A stretch of DNA of 64,000 bases, from NCBI GenBank assembly GCA_900549725.1, contig URPL01000004.1, positions 48,016-112,015 of the forward strand. The letters run 5' to 3'. The first letter of the stretch is position 1. Every line of letters starts with the position of its first letter. The stretch is from an uncultured Eubacteriales bacterium (lineage in GTDB: Bacteria > Bacillota > Clostridia > Oscillospirales > CAG-272). The position numbers and the translations under genes were made by a program. Positions 1 through 8,591 of the stretch are shown here, in pieces. Below the pieces are notes generated by a model. That model was not told the DNA's origin, did not search any database, and saw nothing but the letters and a program-made list of their open reading frames with translations.

Positions 1-3000
1 TGCAAGGTCATCATAAATGCCGAGATACTTCGCATAGTTTGCGAGCATGAGGCACATTTCCTGGCGGGTAATCTTCTGCTCGGGCAGGAAAATGCCGCCC
101 GGATATCCGGAAACAATGCCGGTATCCGCCGCCCACTTAACAGCCTTTGTATACCACTTGCCGCTCAGAACATCGCTGAAGCGATCCACGGTGAGATTGT
201 TTTCGTTATCCACGCCCTCAAGGTTTGCAAGCACGCGGCAGAACATTGCGCGGTTCATCGGCGTGTTCGGCTCAAAGGTCGTGTCGCTTGTGCCCTTGAA
301 CAGGTTATTCTGATTTGCATACTTCACGGATGCATAGAACCACTTGTCCTCCGGGACATCCTCAAACGGATTGACCCAGGCAAGCCTTGGAATGGCCTCC
401 TCCGCTACCTTTTCGCCGCACACCGTGCACTTCTTATAGCGGCAGCCGTCTTCCGTTTCGGTCGCTTCTTTTTCCACGATCCATTCACCGGGGATATGGC
501 CCAGCGCCGGCTTCTCTACCTTGGTGGTATAGTCGCAGCGTGTGCAGGTATCGTATGCATCCCAGCCTGCTTCGGTGCAGCTCGGAGCTTTGGCTTCATG
601 ATGGATATATTCGTGCCCGAGCGCGTCTTCTGCTTCATAGGTCGTATAATCGCAGCGATTGCAAGTGTCATATGCTTTGTAGCCTGCCTCCGTGCAGGTT
701 GCGGGCTTCGCCGCATGATGCGCAAGATCATGGCCGAGCGCCGGCTTCTCTACCTTGGTGGTGTAGTCGCAGCGTGTGCAGGTGTCGTATGCATCCCAGC
801 CCGCTTCGGTGCAGCTCGGCGCTTTTGCGTCGTGATGCACAGGATCATGGCCGAGCGCCGGCTTTTCCACCTTGGTGGTATAGTCGCAGCGCGTGCAGGT
901 GTCGTATGCATCCCAGCCCGCTTCGGTGCAGGTCTGCGCCTTTGCGTCGTGATGCACGGGATTATGGCCGAGCGCCGGCTTTTCCACCTTGGTGGTGTAG
1001 TCGCAGCGTGTGCAGGTGTCGTATGCATCCCAGCCCGCTTCGGTGCAGGTCTGCGCCTTTGCGTCGTGATGCGCAAGATCATGGCCGGGCGCGCGATCCA
1101 CTTGAAGATCGGTCGCTTCGCAGCCGGAAACGGTGCACCTGCGCTCGTAAACCTTGCCATGCTCGCAATCGTCATACTTCAGCTCAAAATCGCCCCAGGT
1201 ATGCTCATGGTCGTATTCTTCCGAATCCGTTACAGCGCAGTTTTCACAGGTGCGATGGCGCAGTCCTTTTTGCGTGCCGGTCGGCTCGCGGTCAATAACC
1301 CAGTTGCCCCAGACATGGGCAGCCGCTGCGGAAACGGTGTTTTCATTGGTATCAACGGTTTGGCAAACGGTGCAGCTGCGCGTATAAACGCGAACGGTGG
1401 TGCAGTCATCCTCATAACCGTCTTTCAGCACCCATTCGCCCCAGGTGTGGTCAGTGGTGCCGAGCTCATGGTAGGTAGTGTAGTCGCAGCGCTTGCACTC
1501 GTCATAGGCATCCCAGCCGATCTCGGAGCATGTCGGCGCTTTTGCCTCGTGATGCTCCAGGTCATGGCCGGGTGCGCGGTCGACCTTCTGAACGGGGTCT
1601 GCTTCGCCGCACTCGGTGCATTTGCGCTCCTCCACCTTGCCGTGCTCGCAATCATCAAAAATTACGGTATAGTCGCCCCAGGTGTGCTCATGAGGCCCCG
1701 GCTGATCACCGCCTGCGGGAACTACCTTTTCTTCCAAAATAGTGCCGCACACGGTGCAAAGGCGCACCATGGTATGGGTGAATTCATTGCTGTCCTTATG
1801 GTTTTTCTTGATCGTCCAGTCGGCAGCGGGGGTATGCTCTGCCGTCGGGGCGCCGTTCTCGGCATATGCTTCAAAATTGCCGCCGTGCTCCTGCTCTGTT
1901 TCGGAATTCTTCGGCGTATAACCGTAAACGTTCACTCTGTCATAGTTTTTGCAACGTTTTTCGGTCCAAGCCGATCCGAGGCAAGGAAGCTCAGATGTAT
2001 ATTCAAGAGAGCCCCTAGTTCTGTCAACATGGCCGATTGCGGGCAGTGCCATTTCTTCGGAATGATCACAATAGCGACACTTCACCAGTCCCCAGCCGTC
2101 GTCTTCGCAGGTTGCCGGTATATCAATCCGCAGCACATAGGTGTTGCATTCTTCCTGATAAGGCGCCTTTTTAGAGGCCGTATTTTCTTTTGCAAAATTG
2201 ACTGCAAAATCAAAGTTGTAGGTATGGTTATCGGGATCCTTATCAATCGTCTGCGTATAGGATGCGCCGCAGAGCTTGCAGGTATAGGTCATAACGCCGT
2301 TGCTCTGGCAGGTGGCGGCAGTGGTAACTCTGCCGTTGTCATAGGTATGGTTGCCGTCGCCGCAATCCGGGAATGCAACGGAACCGCCTGCCGTCATGCT
2401 CGGGTGCGCTGCGGGCAGGCTCTTGGTAGAGGTGTTGGTGGAGACGCCTTCCATATAGGTGGAAGAAACCATCCAGCGATACTCGCTTGCCAAGGGGCCG
2501 TAGCCGTTGATATAGTTGGTAGACTCAACCCAGCAGTGATCGACCAACGACGCAGCAACACCCATCGTTGTTCCCTGCTGCACGGTAACAGCATTCATTT
2601 TGTTGTTTGCCGGGGTCTGATAAGCGGTCATATCCAGCACAAACTCCATGGTGTAAGTACCGCCGTTGTCGTTTGCGTTGCGAACGACATTCACCCTGAC
2701 ATCAAAATATTTGTCGCAATCTGCATCGAAATAATACTTTGAGCCGATTTTCGCATACTTATTGCCGTGGATATCGGCTTTGAAGTGGAATGCACCGCCG
2801 TTACTATCTACAGTCTCTTCATTTTCGCCAAGGTTTGTAAATTTGTTTTCAGGGTCGAGGAAGAGCTCAATACCGTCAACATGCCAGAACAGGTTGGACT
2901 GATGGTCATTGCGGGCTGCATCCAGCGCATTATCATATGGCGGAGTAACCCCGGGGGCAAGCTTATGCGCGTCCTCCAAAAAAGCACCGGGAACTTTGAC

Positions 3001-3393
3001 GAAATCCTCATCGGAATACTTCGACCAGTCGACATCCTTGCGTTTTTCCTTAATGTAATCGTTAAACACGCGGGAATCGCCGACGGTATCGTCGAAATCG
3101 GTATCTGTTGCTTCCACAAAGACATTCAGCTTGGTATAATCCTCGGAGAACAACCACCAGATCGTACCGCTAGCGTTACCGAGAGGGTTGTCGGGGTTGA
3201 CATCCTCATGAAGCGTGAATTCCTTTCTCAGGCCGAATGCCTCATAGGCGCTGTCCTTTTGTGCATCAAGATCAATAATTCCTTTGAAATTATTGATGAT
3301 GCCTGCATCTGTACCATTGCTTGCGCTGACCGCGAGCGGCAAAATGCCGAGCAGCATCAGCACGGTGAGAAGCAAAGCTACTGTTTTTTTCAT
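1..3393 (-). CDS. Large SLH-domain surface protein with CBM9-like domain and Cys-pair repeats (3' end outside window)
   Basis: An uninterrupted reading frame of 1131 codons runs from ATG 3393 to the left edge of the window; I checked every codon for stops. A ribosome binding site (CGGAGGA) and a promoter precede it. Residues 1-24 look like a signal peptide (MKKTVALLLTVLMLLGILPL, then AVSA). Residues of about 60-330 resemble a family 9 carbohydrate-binding or DOMON-like sandwich (an IELFLDP strand motif). From about 345 to 985 follow many units with Cys-pair motifs (CxxC) and GH/HH pairs, including five near-identical 39-residue units. The last 130 residues are two SLH domains (NPFEDVPEDKWFYASVKYA; DRFSDVLSGKWYTKAVKWAA), with a third probably beyond the edge. 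I infer a secreted protein held on secondary wall polymers. Ligand unknown. Confidence 0.85.
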   Translation of the reverse strand, partial: MKKTVALLLTVLMLLGILPLAVSASNGTDAGIINNFKGIIDLDAQKDSAYEAFGLRKEFTLHEDVNPDNPLGNASGTIWWLFSEDYTKLNVFVEATDTDFDDTVGDSRVFNDYIKEKRKDVDWSKYSDEDFVKVPGAFLEDAHKLAPGVTPPYDNALDAARNDHQSNLFWHVDGIELFLDPENKFTNLGENEETVDSNGGAFHFKADIHGNKYAKIGSKYYFDADCDKYFDVRVNVVRNANDNGGTYTMEFVLDMTAYQTPANNKMNAVTVQQGTTMGVAASLVDHCWVESTNYINGYGPLASEYRWMVSSTYMEGVSTNTSTKSLPAAHPSMTAGGSVAFPDCGDGNHTYDNGRVTTAATCQSNGVMTYTCKLCGASYTQTIDKDPDNHTYNFDFAVNFAKENTASKKAPYQEECNTYVLRIDIPATCEDDGWGLVKCRYCDHSEEMALPAIGHVDRTRGSLEYTSELPCLGSAWTEKRCKNYDRVNVYGYTPKNSETEQEHGGNFEAYAENGAPTAEHTPAADWTIKKNHKDSNEFTHTMVRLCTVCGTILEEKVVPAGGDQPGPHEHTWGDYTVIFDDCEHGKVEERKCTECGEADPVQKVDRAPGHDLEHHEAKAPTCSEIGWDAYDECKRCDYTTYHELGTTDHTWGEWVLKDGYEDDCTTVRVYTRSCTVCQTVDTNENTVSAAAAHVWGNWVIDREPTGTQKGLRHRTCENCAVTDSEEYDHEHTWGDFELKYDDCEHGKVYERRCTVSGCEATDLQVDRAPGHDLAHHDAKAQTCTEAGWDAYDTCTRCDYTTKVEKPALGHNPVHHDAKAQTCTEAGWDAYDTCTRCDYTTKVEKPALGHDPVHHDAKAPSCTEAGWDAYDTCTRCDYTTKVEKPALGHDLAHHAAKPATCTEAGYKAYDTCNRCDYTTYEAEDALGHEYIHHEAKAPSCTEAGWDAYDTCTRCDYTTKVEKPALGHIPGEWIVEKEATETEDGCRYKKCTVCGEKVAEEAIPRLAWVNPFEDVPEDKWFYASVKYANQNNLFKGTSDTTFEPNTPMNRAMFCRVLANLEGVDNENNLTVDRFSDVLSGKWYTKAVKWAADTGIVSGYPGGIFLPEQKITRQEMCLMLANYAKYLGIYDDLA
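502..1086 (-). repeat. Five tandem 117-bp coding repeats
   Basis: Five head-to-tail units of exactly 117 bp lie at 1086-970, 969-853, 852-736, 735-619 and 618-502. Each encodes a 39-residue unit opening with GH and containing TCTEAGWDAYDTC and a second CxRCDYTT Cys pair. Units 1-3 and 5 are nearly identical; unit 4 diverges (EAGYKAYDTCNRCDYTTYEA). A more diverged copy lies near 1569-1450. The even spacing suggests recent expansion by slippage or unequal recombination. Confidence 0.9.
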
Positions 3394-3434
3394 ATAGAGT
3401 TCCTCCGTGATAGAATAATAATCCCTGCACCTTC

Positions 3435-3463
3435 AGTATACAGGAAAAACGGAAAAAATGCAA
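3435..3463 (-). promoter_or_regulatory. Promoter of the SLH-repeat surface protein
   Basis: On the minus strand a -35 TTGCAT (3458-3463) is separated by 17 bp from a -10 TATACT (3435-3440), about 42 bp upstream of the ATG at 3393. It lies just downstream of the rplQ terminator, so the gene is probably transcribed independently. Confidence 0.7.
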
Positions 3464-3514
3464 TCCTTTTCCCTGATTTTTTCGGATATTTTTATTTGGA
3501 ATTGGGTAATTTGC

Positions 3515-3550
3515 ACAAAAAACAGGACTCCGATTTTCTCGGAGCCCTGT
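3515..3550 (-). terminator. Intrinsic terminator of the S10-spc-alpha cluster
   Basis: A 12-bp stem with one G-T pair (ACAGGGCTCCGA / TCGGAGTCCTGT on the minus strand, arms 3539-3550 and 3522-3533) with a 5-nt loop is followed by a run of T, 12 nt after the rplQ stop codon. Confidence 0.88.
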
Positions 3551-3562
3551 CGGACATTTTTG

Positions 3563-4066
3563 TTATGCCTCGGTCTTTTCCTCAGCGGGAGCTTCTGCAG
3601 CGGTCTCTGCTTCAGTGGCTGCCTCAGTTGTCTCCTCCGCCTTTTCAGCCTTCGGAGCCTTCTTTGCAGCAGCCTTCTTGGGAGCCTTGCTTTTCTTATT
3701 CAGCTCGGCAGTGGTCTTTTCCTCTGCAACAAGCTTGATCAGAGCCATCTCGGCACCGTCGCCGCGGCGGGGTCCGAGCTTGTAAATGCGGGTGTAACCG
3801 CCGCTACGGTCTGCATACTCGGGAGCGATAACATCAAAGAGCTTCTTTACGACATCTTCTTTGGTGATATACGCAAGAGCAGCGCGACGGCTTGCAAGGG
3901 TATTCTTTTTGCCCAGAGTAATCATTTTTTCGGTCATGCATCTGACTTCCTTCGCTCTGGTCAGAGTGGTTTCGATCGATCCGTTTTCCAACAGATACGT
4001 AACCATGCCTCTCAGCATTGCATTTCTGTGTGCAGAAACGCGGCCGAGCTTTCTTGTTCCTGGCAT
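3563..4066 (-). CDS. rplQ: 50S ribosomal protein L17, with long C-terminal tail
   Basis: bL17 of the large subunit, near the polypeptide exit. The first ~115 residues carry the family pattern (GTRKLGR at the start, then [15 protein letters not shown] and a [12 protein letters not shown] end). The protein is 167 residues, about 45-50 longer than usual. The extra tail is an Ala/Glu/Lys-rich low-complexity segment ([20 protein letters not shown] and more) that changes from basic to acidic. It is the last gene of the alpha operon, directly after rpoA, and is followed by the cluster terminator. Confidence 0.97.
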   Translation of the reverse strand: MPGTRKLGRVSAHRNAMLRGMVTYLLENGSIETTLTRAKEVRCMTEKMITLGKKNTLASRRAALAYITKEDVVKKLFDVIAPEYADRSGGYTRIYKLGPRRGDGAEMALIKLVAEEKTTAELNKKSKAPKKAAAKKAPKAEKAEETTEAATEAETAAEAPAEEKTEA

Positions 4067-4104
4067 GTTGTTTCCTCCTTTTCAAAGCAGCTCAACGGCT
4101 GCTT

Positions 4105-5055
4105 TTATTCATCCTCTTTCTTCAGATCCAAACCAAGGGAATGGAGCTTCTGAATAACTTCTTCCAGCGATTTCTTGCCGAGATTCCGGACACGGATCAT
4201 TTCATCTTCCGTTTTATTCGTCAGATCTTCCACCGTATCAATGCCTGCGCGCTTCAAGCAGTTGAAGCTGCGGACAGACATGTCAAGTTCCTCAATGGTC
4301 ATCTCAAGGACTTTCTCTTTAATCGTCTCTTCTCTTTCGATCATAATCTCCGCATTGCGAGCCTCATCGGAGAGGTTCACAAAGAGGTTGAGATGTTCGT
4401 TGAGAATCTTGGCTGCCAACGAAACAGCCTCTTTGGCATTGATTGTTCCGTTGGTGGTGACTTCAAGCGTCAGCTTATCATAATCGGTGCGGCTTCCGAC
4501 GCGCGTGTTTTCCACATTCCAGTTTACCGTATAAACCGGGGTGTAGATGGAATCGATATAGATCAATCCGATCTGGGCAGGATTCTGCTGTTTGTTCTTT
4601 TCCTGCGAGACATAGCCTCTGCCGTGAGAGAAGGTCAGCTCCATATAGAAGCGGACATTTTCATTGATGGTTGCAATATGCAGCTCGGGGTTGAGCACCT
4701 CAAGGTCGGCATCCGCACGGATGTCGCCTGCGGTAACTTCGCCGGGGCCGGTCACATCGATCACCACGGTCTTCGGGTCTTCGCAGAAAAGCTTCGCAAC
4801 GATTCCCTTCACATTCAGAACGATTTCGCAAACATCCTCCTTGACGCCTGCCATCGTGCTGATTTCATGAAGGACACCGTCGATTTTAATGCTCTGCACG
4901 GCAACGCCGGGCAAGGAGCTGAGCAAAACGCGGCGCAGGGAATTTCCAAGTGTTGTGCCGTATCCTCTTTCCAAAGGCTCCACAACGAACTTGCCAAACT
5001 TACCGTCTTCGCTCATTTCGGCGACAGAAATTGTCGGCTTCTCGATTTCAATCAT
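4105..5055 (-). CDS. rpoA: DNA-directed RNA polymerase subunit alpha
   Basis: The RNA polymerase alpha subunit dimerises through its N-terminal domain to nucleate assembly; the C-terminal domain contacts UP elements and activators. The N-terminal signature [20 protein letters not shown] and the C-terminal helix-hairpin region ([20 protein letters not shown]) are both present. An upstream in-frame ATG at 5097 exists, but the start at 5055 (MIEIEKP) is preferred: it has AGGAGGG 6-7 nt upstream and gives the usual 316 residues. It lies between rpsD and rplQ in the alpha operon. Confidence 0.97.
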   Translation of the reverse strand: MIEIEKPTISVAEMSEDGKFGKFVVEPLERGYGTTLGNSLRRVLLSSLPGVAVQSIKIDGVLHEISTMAGVKEDVCEIVLNVKGIVAKLFCEDPKTVVIDVTGPGEVTAGDIRADADLEVLNPELHIATINENVRFYMELTFSHGRGYVSQEKNKQQNPAQIGLIYIDSIYTPVYTVNWNVENTRVGSRTDYDKLTLEVTTNGTINAKEAVSLAAKILNEHLNLFVNLSDEARNAEIMIEREETIKEKVLEMTIEELDMSVRSFNCLKRAGIDTVEDLTNKTEDEMIRVRNLGKKSLEEVIQKLHSLGLDLKKEDE

Positions 5056-5265
5056 TTCTTTACCCTCCTGCTTTTCATTTTCGATCTTGCGGATCATGCC
5101 TCTTTGCGGCGGCGGGGTCGACCGCGCCGCGCCGGCGAATCTTCCGGCAGCTTCATACCGCAGGCAAAGCCGCGATATGCCAAGGCGTTACGAAATACCT
5201 GCTTGCACCGCCCGTGAGCCCAAACGGCGGCGTAGCGTGCCGCGCAGGCAAATCGGAGGTGATGA
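5056..5265 (-). other. Spacer between rpsD and rpoA
   Basis: A 210-nt untranslated gap in an otherwise tightly packed cluster, where most gaps are under 60 nt. It is GC-rich with several short complementary segments (for example CGCGGC/GCCGCG). No intrinsic terminator or promoter was recognised. It could carry structured RNA for translational control of rpoA; this is inference only. Confidence 0.4.
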
Positions 5266-5895
5266 TTATTTGGAATACAACTCGACGATGAGATGTTCCT
5301 CAAACGGGAAGTCAACATCATCTCTCTGCGGGAGTGCAGTAACCGTTGCGGTCAGAGCGTCCTTGTCAAGAGAGAGCCATTTGGGCTGCGTGATCTTATC
5401 AAGACCCTCGATCAGACCCTTGATCTTTTCGCTCTTGCGGCTGCTTTCCTTCACACCGATGACATCGCCGACGCGAAGCTGGATGGACGGAACGGAAACC
5501 TTTTTGCCGTTGAGGGTGAAGTGACCGTGCAGAACGAGCTGTCTTGCATCGTTTCTGCTCTCTGCCATACCCATTTTGTAAACAGCGTTGTCAAGGCGTC
5601 TTTCCAGCATGGACAGAAGGTTTTCACCTGCCTGGCCTTCTTTTCTGTCAGCCTTTACGAAGTAGTTCTTGAACTGCTTCTCCTGAACGCCGTAAATACG
5701 CTTTGCCTTCTGCTTCTCACGAAGCTGCATGCCGTATTCTTTCATCTTTCTGTTGCTCTGCGCACCATGCTGACCGGGAGCGGTGGAGCGGCGCACCAGC
5801 GCACACTTGTCCGTCAGGCAGCGCTCGCCCTTCAGAAACAGCTTTGTGCCTTCTCTGCGGCAGAGTCTGCAAGCGGGACCTGTATATCTAGCCAT
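5266..5895 (-). CDS. rpsD: 30S ribosomal protein S4, zinc-finger (C+) type
   Basis: uS4 binds 16S rRNA early in small-subunit assembly. The 209-residue length is typical. The N-terminus ([16 protein letters not shown]) keeps Cys9 and Cys12 plus a second Cys pair in GERCLTDKC, so this is the zinc-binding form. The S4 RNA-binding domain follows ([30 protein letters not shown]). It sits in the alpha operon after rpsK, unlike Bacillus subtilis where rpsD is separate. Confidence 0.98.
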   Translation of the reverse strand: MARYTGPACRLCRREGTKLFLKGERCLTDKCALVRRSTAPGQHGAQSNRKMKEYGMQLREKQKAKRIYGVQEKQFKNYFVKADRKEGQAGENLLSMLERRLDNAVYKMGMAESRNDARQLVLHGHFTLNGKKVSVPSIQLRVGDVIGVKESSRKSEKIKGLIEGLDKITQPKWLSLDKDALTATVTALPQRDDVDFPFEEHLIVELYSK

Positions 5896-5916
5896 TACTC
5901 GGTACCTCCTATTTGA

Positions 5917-6312
5917 TTAAACGCGTCTTCTCTTAGGCGGTCTGCAACCGTTGTGAGGAATCGGCGTTACGTCTTTGATCAGCGTGATGTCAAGCCCGGA
6001 AGTCTGCAATGCGCGGATTGCGGATTCGCGTCCGGAGCCGGGGCCCTTGACGAAAACTTCCACAGTCTTCATGCCCTGATCAACTGCAAGCTTTGCTGCG
6101 GTCTCTGCAGCGGTCTGTGCAGCAAAGGGAGTGCTCTTGCGGGAGCCCTTGAAGCCCATCTCACCGGCAGATGCCCAAGAAACTGCGTTTCCTGCGGTAT
6201 CCGTGATCGTTACGATGGTGTTGTTAAAGGTCGCGCGGATATGCGCAGCACCCTTTTCCACGTTCTTCCGATCGCGGCGGCGCTTGACAACCTTCTTAGC
6301 AGCTTTTGCCAT
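5917..6312 (-). CDS. rpsK: 30S ribosomal protein S11
   Basis: uS11 lies on the platform of the small subunit near the mRNA exit site. The 131 residues match the family end to end: [39 protein letters not shown] and the basic C-terminus [15 protein letters not shown]. It sits between rpsM (17 nt away) and rpsD in the alpha operon, with an AGGAG-type ribosome binding site. Confidence 0.98.
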   Translation of the reverse strand: MAKAAKKVVKRRRDRKNVEKGAAHIRATFNNTIVTITDTAGNAVSWASAGEMGFKGSRKSTPFAAQTAAETAAKLAVDQGMKTVEVFVKGPGSGRESAIRALQTSGLDITLIKDVTPIPHNGCRPPKRRRV

Positions 6313-6329
6313 GTGCTATTCTCACTCCT

Positions 6330-6698
6330 TTATTTCTTCTTGTTCGCGATGGTCTTTGCAGGACCTTTTCTCGTTCTTGCGTTGGTCTTGGTTCTCTGAC
6401 CGCGCACCGGCAAGCCTTTTCTGTGGCGGATGCCGCGGTAGCAGCCGATCTCGACCATTCTCTTGATGTCCATTGCAACCTCGCGGCGCAAGTCGCCTTC
6501 CACTCTGTGAGATTTCTCGATCTCTTCACGGAGCTTTGCAACTTCGGACTCGGTCAGATCCTTAACGCGTGTATCGGGGTTGATCCCGGTAGCAGCGAGA
6601 ATATCGTTGGAGGTCTTGCGGCCGATCCCGAAAATATAGGTCAGGCCGATCTCAACGCGCTTCGCGTTCGGGATATCTACACCAGCTATACGTGCCAT
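6330..6698 (-). CDS. rpsM: 30S ribosomal protein S13
   Basis: uS13 is in the head of the 30S subunit and contacts the P-site tRNA and the inter-subunit bridge. The 122 residues open with [20 protein letters not shown], contain the helix-two-turn-helix region, and end in the basic tail ([19 protein letters not shown]). It is the first large gene of the alpha group, after rpmJ. Confidence 0.98.
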   Translation of the reverse strand: MARIAGVDIPNAKRVEIGLTYIFGIGRKTSNDILAATGINPDTRVKDLTESEVAKLREEIEKSHRVEGDLRREVAMDIKRMVEIGCYRGIRHRKGLPVRGQRTKTNARTRKGPAKTIANKKK

Positions 6699-6737
6699 TC
6701 TGTTTTTTCACCTCTTCTTTGAATTTGGACAGAGGCC

Positions 6738-6851
6738 TCAGCCTTGTCTTTGCTTGTGCTTGGGATTTTCACAAATCACCATCACGTGGCCTTTTCTTTT
6801 AATGATCTTGCACTTTTCGCAGATTTTCTTAACGGAAGGCTTTACTTTCAT
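6738..6851 (-). CDS. rpmJ: 50S ribosomal protein L36, zinc (C+) type
   Basis: A 37-residue ORF ([20 protein letters not shown], then [17 protein letters not shown]) is bL36, a zinc-ribbon protein of the large subunit. Ligands are Cys11, Cys14, Cys27 and His32, so this is the zinc-containing paralogue. It lies in its conserved place between infA and rpsM; the gene is read directly from the sequence, with TGA at 6738-6740. Confidence 0.97.
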   Translation of the reverse strand: MKVKPSVKKICEKCKIIKRKGHVMVICENPKHKQRQG

Positions 6852-6879
6852 GTCAAGACACCATTCCTTTCATCGTTTC

Positions 6880-7107
6880 TTACTTTGCTCTCCAGGTGAT
6901 GCGTCCTTTGTTCAGGTCATACACGCTGACCTCAACCGTGACGCGGTCGCCGAGCAAAATCTTGATATAGTTCATACGAAGCTTGCCGGAAATATGAGCC
7001 GTAATAATATGGTCATTGGGCAGCTTCACCTTGAAGGTCGCATTGGGCAGAACCTCAACAACGGTACCCTCAAATTCAATTACATCATCCTTTGGCAGAA
7101 TAATCAC
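6880..7107 (-). CDS. infA: Translation initiation factor IF-1 (start codon ambiguous, probably non-ATG)
   Basis: IF-1 is an OB-fold protein that binds the 30S A site during initiation. The sequence [20 protein letters not shown] through HISGKLRMN and GRITWR is unmistakable. There is no ATG. The frame opens after a TGA, and the first conventional start is GTG at 7107. The only good Shine-Dalgarno (GAGGAG, 7107-7112) overlaps that GTG. Spacing of 5 nt or 8 nt places the start at ATT 7101 or CTG 7098. The CTG gives [11 protein letters not shown] and exactly 72 residues, the usual family length. The outer boundary given here is the GTG. Confidence 0.93.
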   Translation of the reverse strand: MIILPKDDVIEFEGTVVEVLPNATFKVKLPNDHIITAHISGKLRMNYIKILLGDRVTVEVSVYDLNKGRITWRAK

Positions 7108-7176
7108 TCCTCACTGCATTTTCTCATTGTTTGCCGCTATGCGGCGTTGACAGTTGTCACTTTTCTGAGAACAAGC

Positions 7177-7929
7177 TCAATCAACCTTGGTCAGCAAAAG
7201 CACTCCGTTTGGCGTGACCGCAAGCGTATGCTCATAGTGCGCCGAGAGCGAGCCGTCGGCTGTCTTGACAGTCCAACCGTCCGGCATTTCTTTTACTTCA
7301 TATCCGCCGGCATTCACCATCGGCTCCACTGCAATCGTCATTCCGGCGCAAAGCCGGATGCCGCGGCCGGGCGTTCCGTAGTTCGGGACATCGGGCTCCA
7401 TATGAAGCTCATGCCCTACCCCGTGGCCGACATAGCGGCGCACGGTGGAAAAGCCCTGCTCCCTGACATAGCCGTCGATCGCCGCCCCGACATCCCCAAG
7501 ACGCGCTTCGGGATGAATGGCAGCCGCGCCGCGGTAGAAGCTTTCCCGCGTGGCGTCGATCAGGCGCTGTGCCTCGGAAGAGATTTTTCCGACACCGACC
7601 GTATTTGCACTGTCGCCGTGGAAGCCTTTGAAGAAGGCTCCGACATCAATTTTAACGATGTCCCCCTCCTGCAGAAAACGCTTGGGGCTCGGAATTCCGT
7701 GAATAACCTCGTCATTGATACTGATGCAGGCGCTGGCGGGAAATCCGCCGTAGCCGAGAAAGGACGGGCGGGCGCCGCAGCGCTCAATGTGATGGCGGAT
7801 GATATCGTCAAGATGCTTGGTCGATACACCCTCCTTCACCGCTTCACACGCAAGAAGCAACGCTTCTCCGGTGATACGGCCCGCCTCCTTCATAATTGCG
7901 ATCTGAGCTTGGTTTTTCAGCTGTATCAT
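7177..7929 (-). CDS. map: Methionine aminopeptidase, type I
   Basis: Removes the initiator methionine from nascent proteins in the cytoplasm. The 250-residue pita-bread fold shows the metal ligands in KIDVGAFFKGFHGDSANT (two Asp), the His of GHGVGHELHMEPDVPNYG, and Glu residues in IAVEPMV and near the C-terminus (AHYEHTLAVT). It follows adk by 2 nt, the usual secY-adk-map order in Firmicutes spc operons. Confidence 0.97.
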   Translation of the reverse strand: MIQLKNQAQIAIMKEAGRITGEALLLACEAVKEGVSTKHLDDIIRHHIERCGARPSFLGYGGFPASACISINDEVIHGIPSPKRFLQEGDIVKIDVGAFFKGFHGDSANTVGVGKISSEAQRLIDATRESFYRGAAAIHPEARLGDVGAAIDGYVREQGFSTVRRYVGHGVGHELHMEPDVPNYGTPGRGIRLCAGMTIAVEPMVNAGGYEVKEMPDGWTVKTADGSLSAHYEHTLAVTPNGVLLLTKVD

Positions 7930-7931
7930 AA

Positions 7932-8576
7932 TTATTTGCCTGTCAGCGATGCAATCGCTTCCATTGTAAGTTTTGTGGTTTCGCTGAGCTTCTCTTGCCC
8001 CTGCACGATTTTCAGCTTACCCTTCCTTGCATAATACTCTTTCAGCGGCTCGGTCTGCTCGTGATATACGCGCAGGCGATCCAACACCACATCGGGCTGA
8101 TCGTCCTTACGGACGGAAAGCTCGGTTTGGCACTTGTCGCAATGCGTACCGTTGGAAGCGGGGTTATATGCTACGTGGTAGGAGGCACCGCAGCCGGAGC
8201 AAACGCGCCGTCCGCTCATGCGGGACACGATTGCTTCGTCCGCAACCTCAATGGAAATCACAACGTCCATCTCAATGCCCATCTCATCCAGCGCCTGCGC
8301 CTGAGGCACGGTGCGGGGGAAACCGTCAAGGATGAAACCGTTTTTGCAGTCGTCCTTTGCAAGACGCTCCTTGATGATTCCGATCACAACGCTATCGGGA
8401 ACAAGCTTGCCCGATTCCGTATAGCTCTTTGCCTCAAGCCCCATCTTCGTGCCGTCCTTGATTGCCTGACGGATGATGGCGCCGGTTGAGATTGATGGAA
8501 TCCCCAGAGCAGCGCTTACGTTCTCGGCCTGGGTGCCTTTTCCGGCGCCCGGGGCGCCTAAAAACATAATCTTCAT
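7932..8576 (-). CDS. adk: Adenylate kinase, zinc-lid type
   Basis: Interconverts ATP + AMP and 2 ADP. The 214 residues have the P-loop GAPGAGKGTQ, the AMP site (GFPRTVPQAQAL), and a long LID with four cysteines (CSGCG and CDKCQ pairs around residues 130-153) that bind zinc, as in Gram-positive enzymes. It lies 15 nt after secY and 2 nt before map. Confidence 0.98.
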   Translation of the reverse strand: MKIMFLGAPGAGKGTQAENVSAALGIPSISTGAIIRQAIKDGTKMGLEAKSYTESGKLVPDSVVIGIIKERLAKDDCKNGFILDGFPRTVPQAQALDEMGIEMDVVISIEVADEAIVSRMSGRRVCSGCGASYHVAYNPASNGTHCDKCQTELSVRKDDQPDVVLDRLRVYHEQTEPLKEYYARKGKLKIVQGQEKLSETTKLTMEAIASLTGK

Positions 8577-8591
8577 GCTGTTCTCCTCTGA

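Noticed and set aside
502..1086. A CRISPR array, because of regular spacing
   Set aside because: The units are 117-bp contiguous coding repeats with no unique spacers, in frame within the SLH protein.
496..2742. A 748-codon plus-strand open frame
   Set aside because: It is the exact antisense of the SLH-repeat gene in codon register. The minus frame has a signal peptide, ribosome site, promoter, SLH domains and meaningful repeats; the plus frame has none.
5094..5321. A small protein gene between rpsD and rpoA
   Set aside because: The frame begins inside rpsD, has no ribosome site or family match, and ends at rpoA leader sequence; it is more likely spacer.
6754..8034. A 426-codon plus-strand frame opposite map, infA and rpmJ
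   Set aside because: It covers several certain genes on the opposite strand and shows no domain; it is a GC-driven antisense frame.
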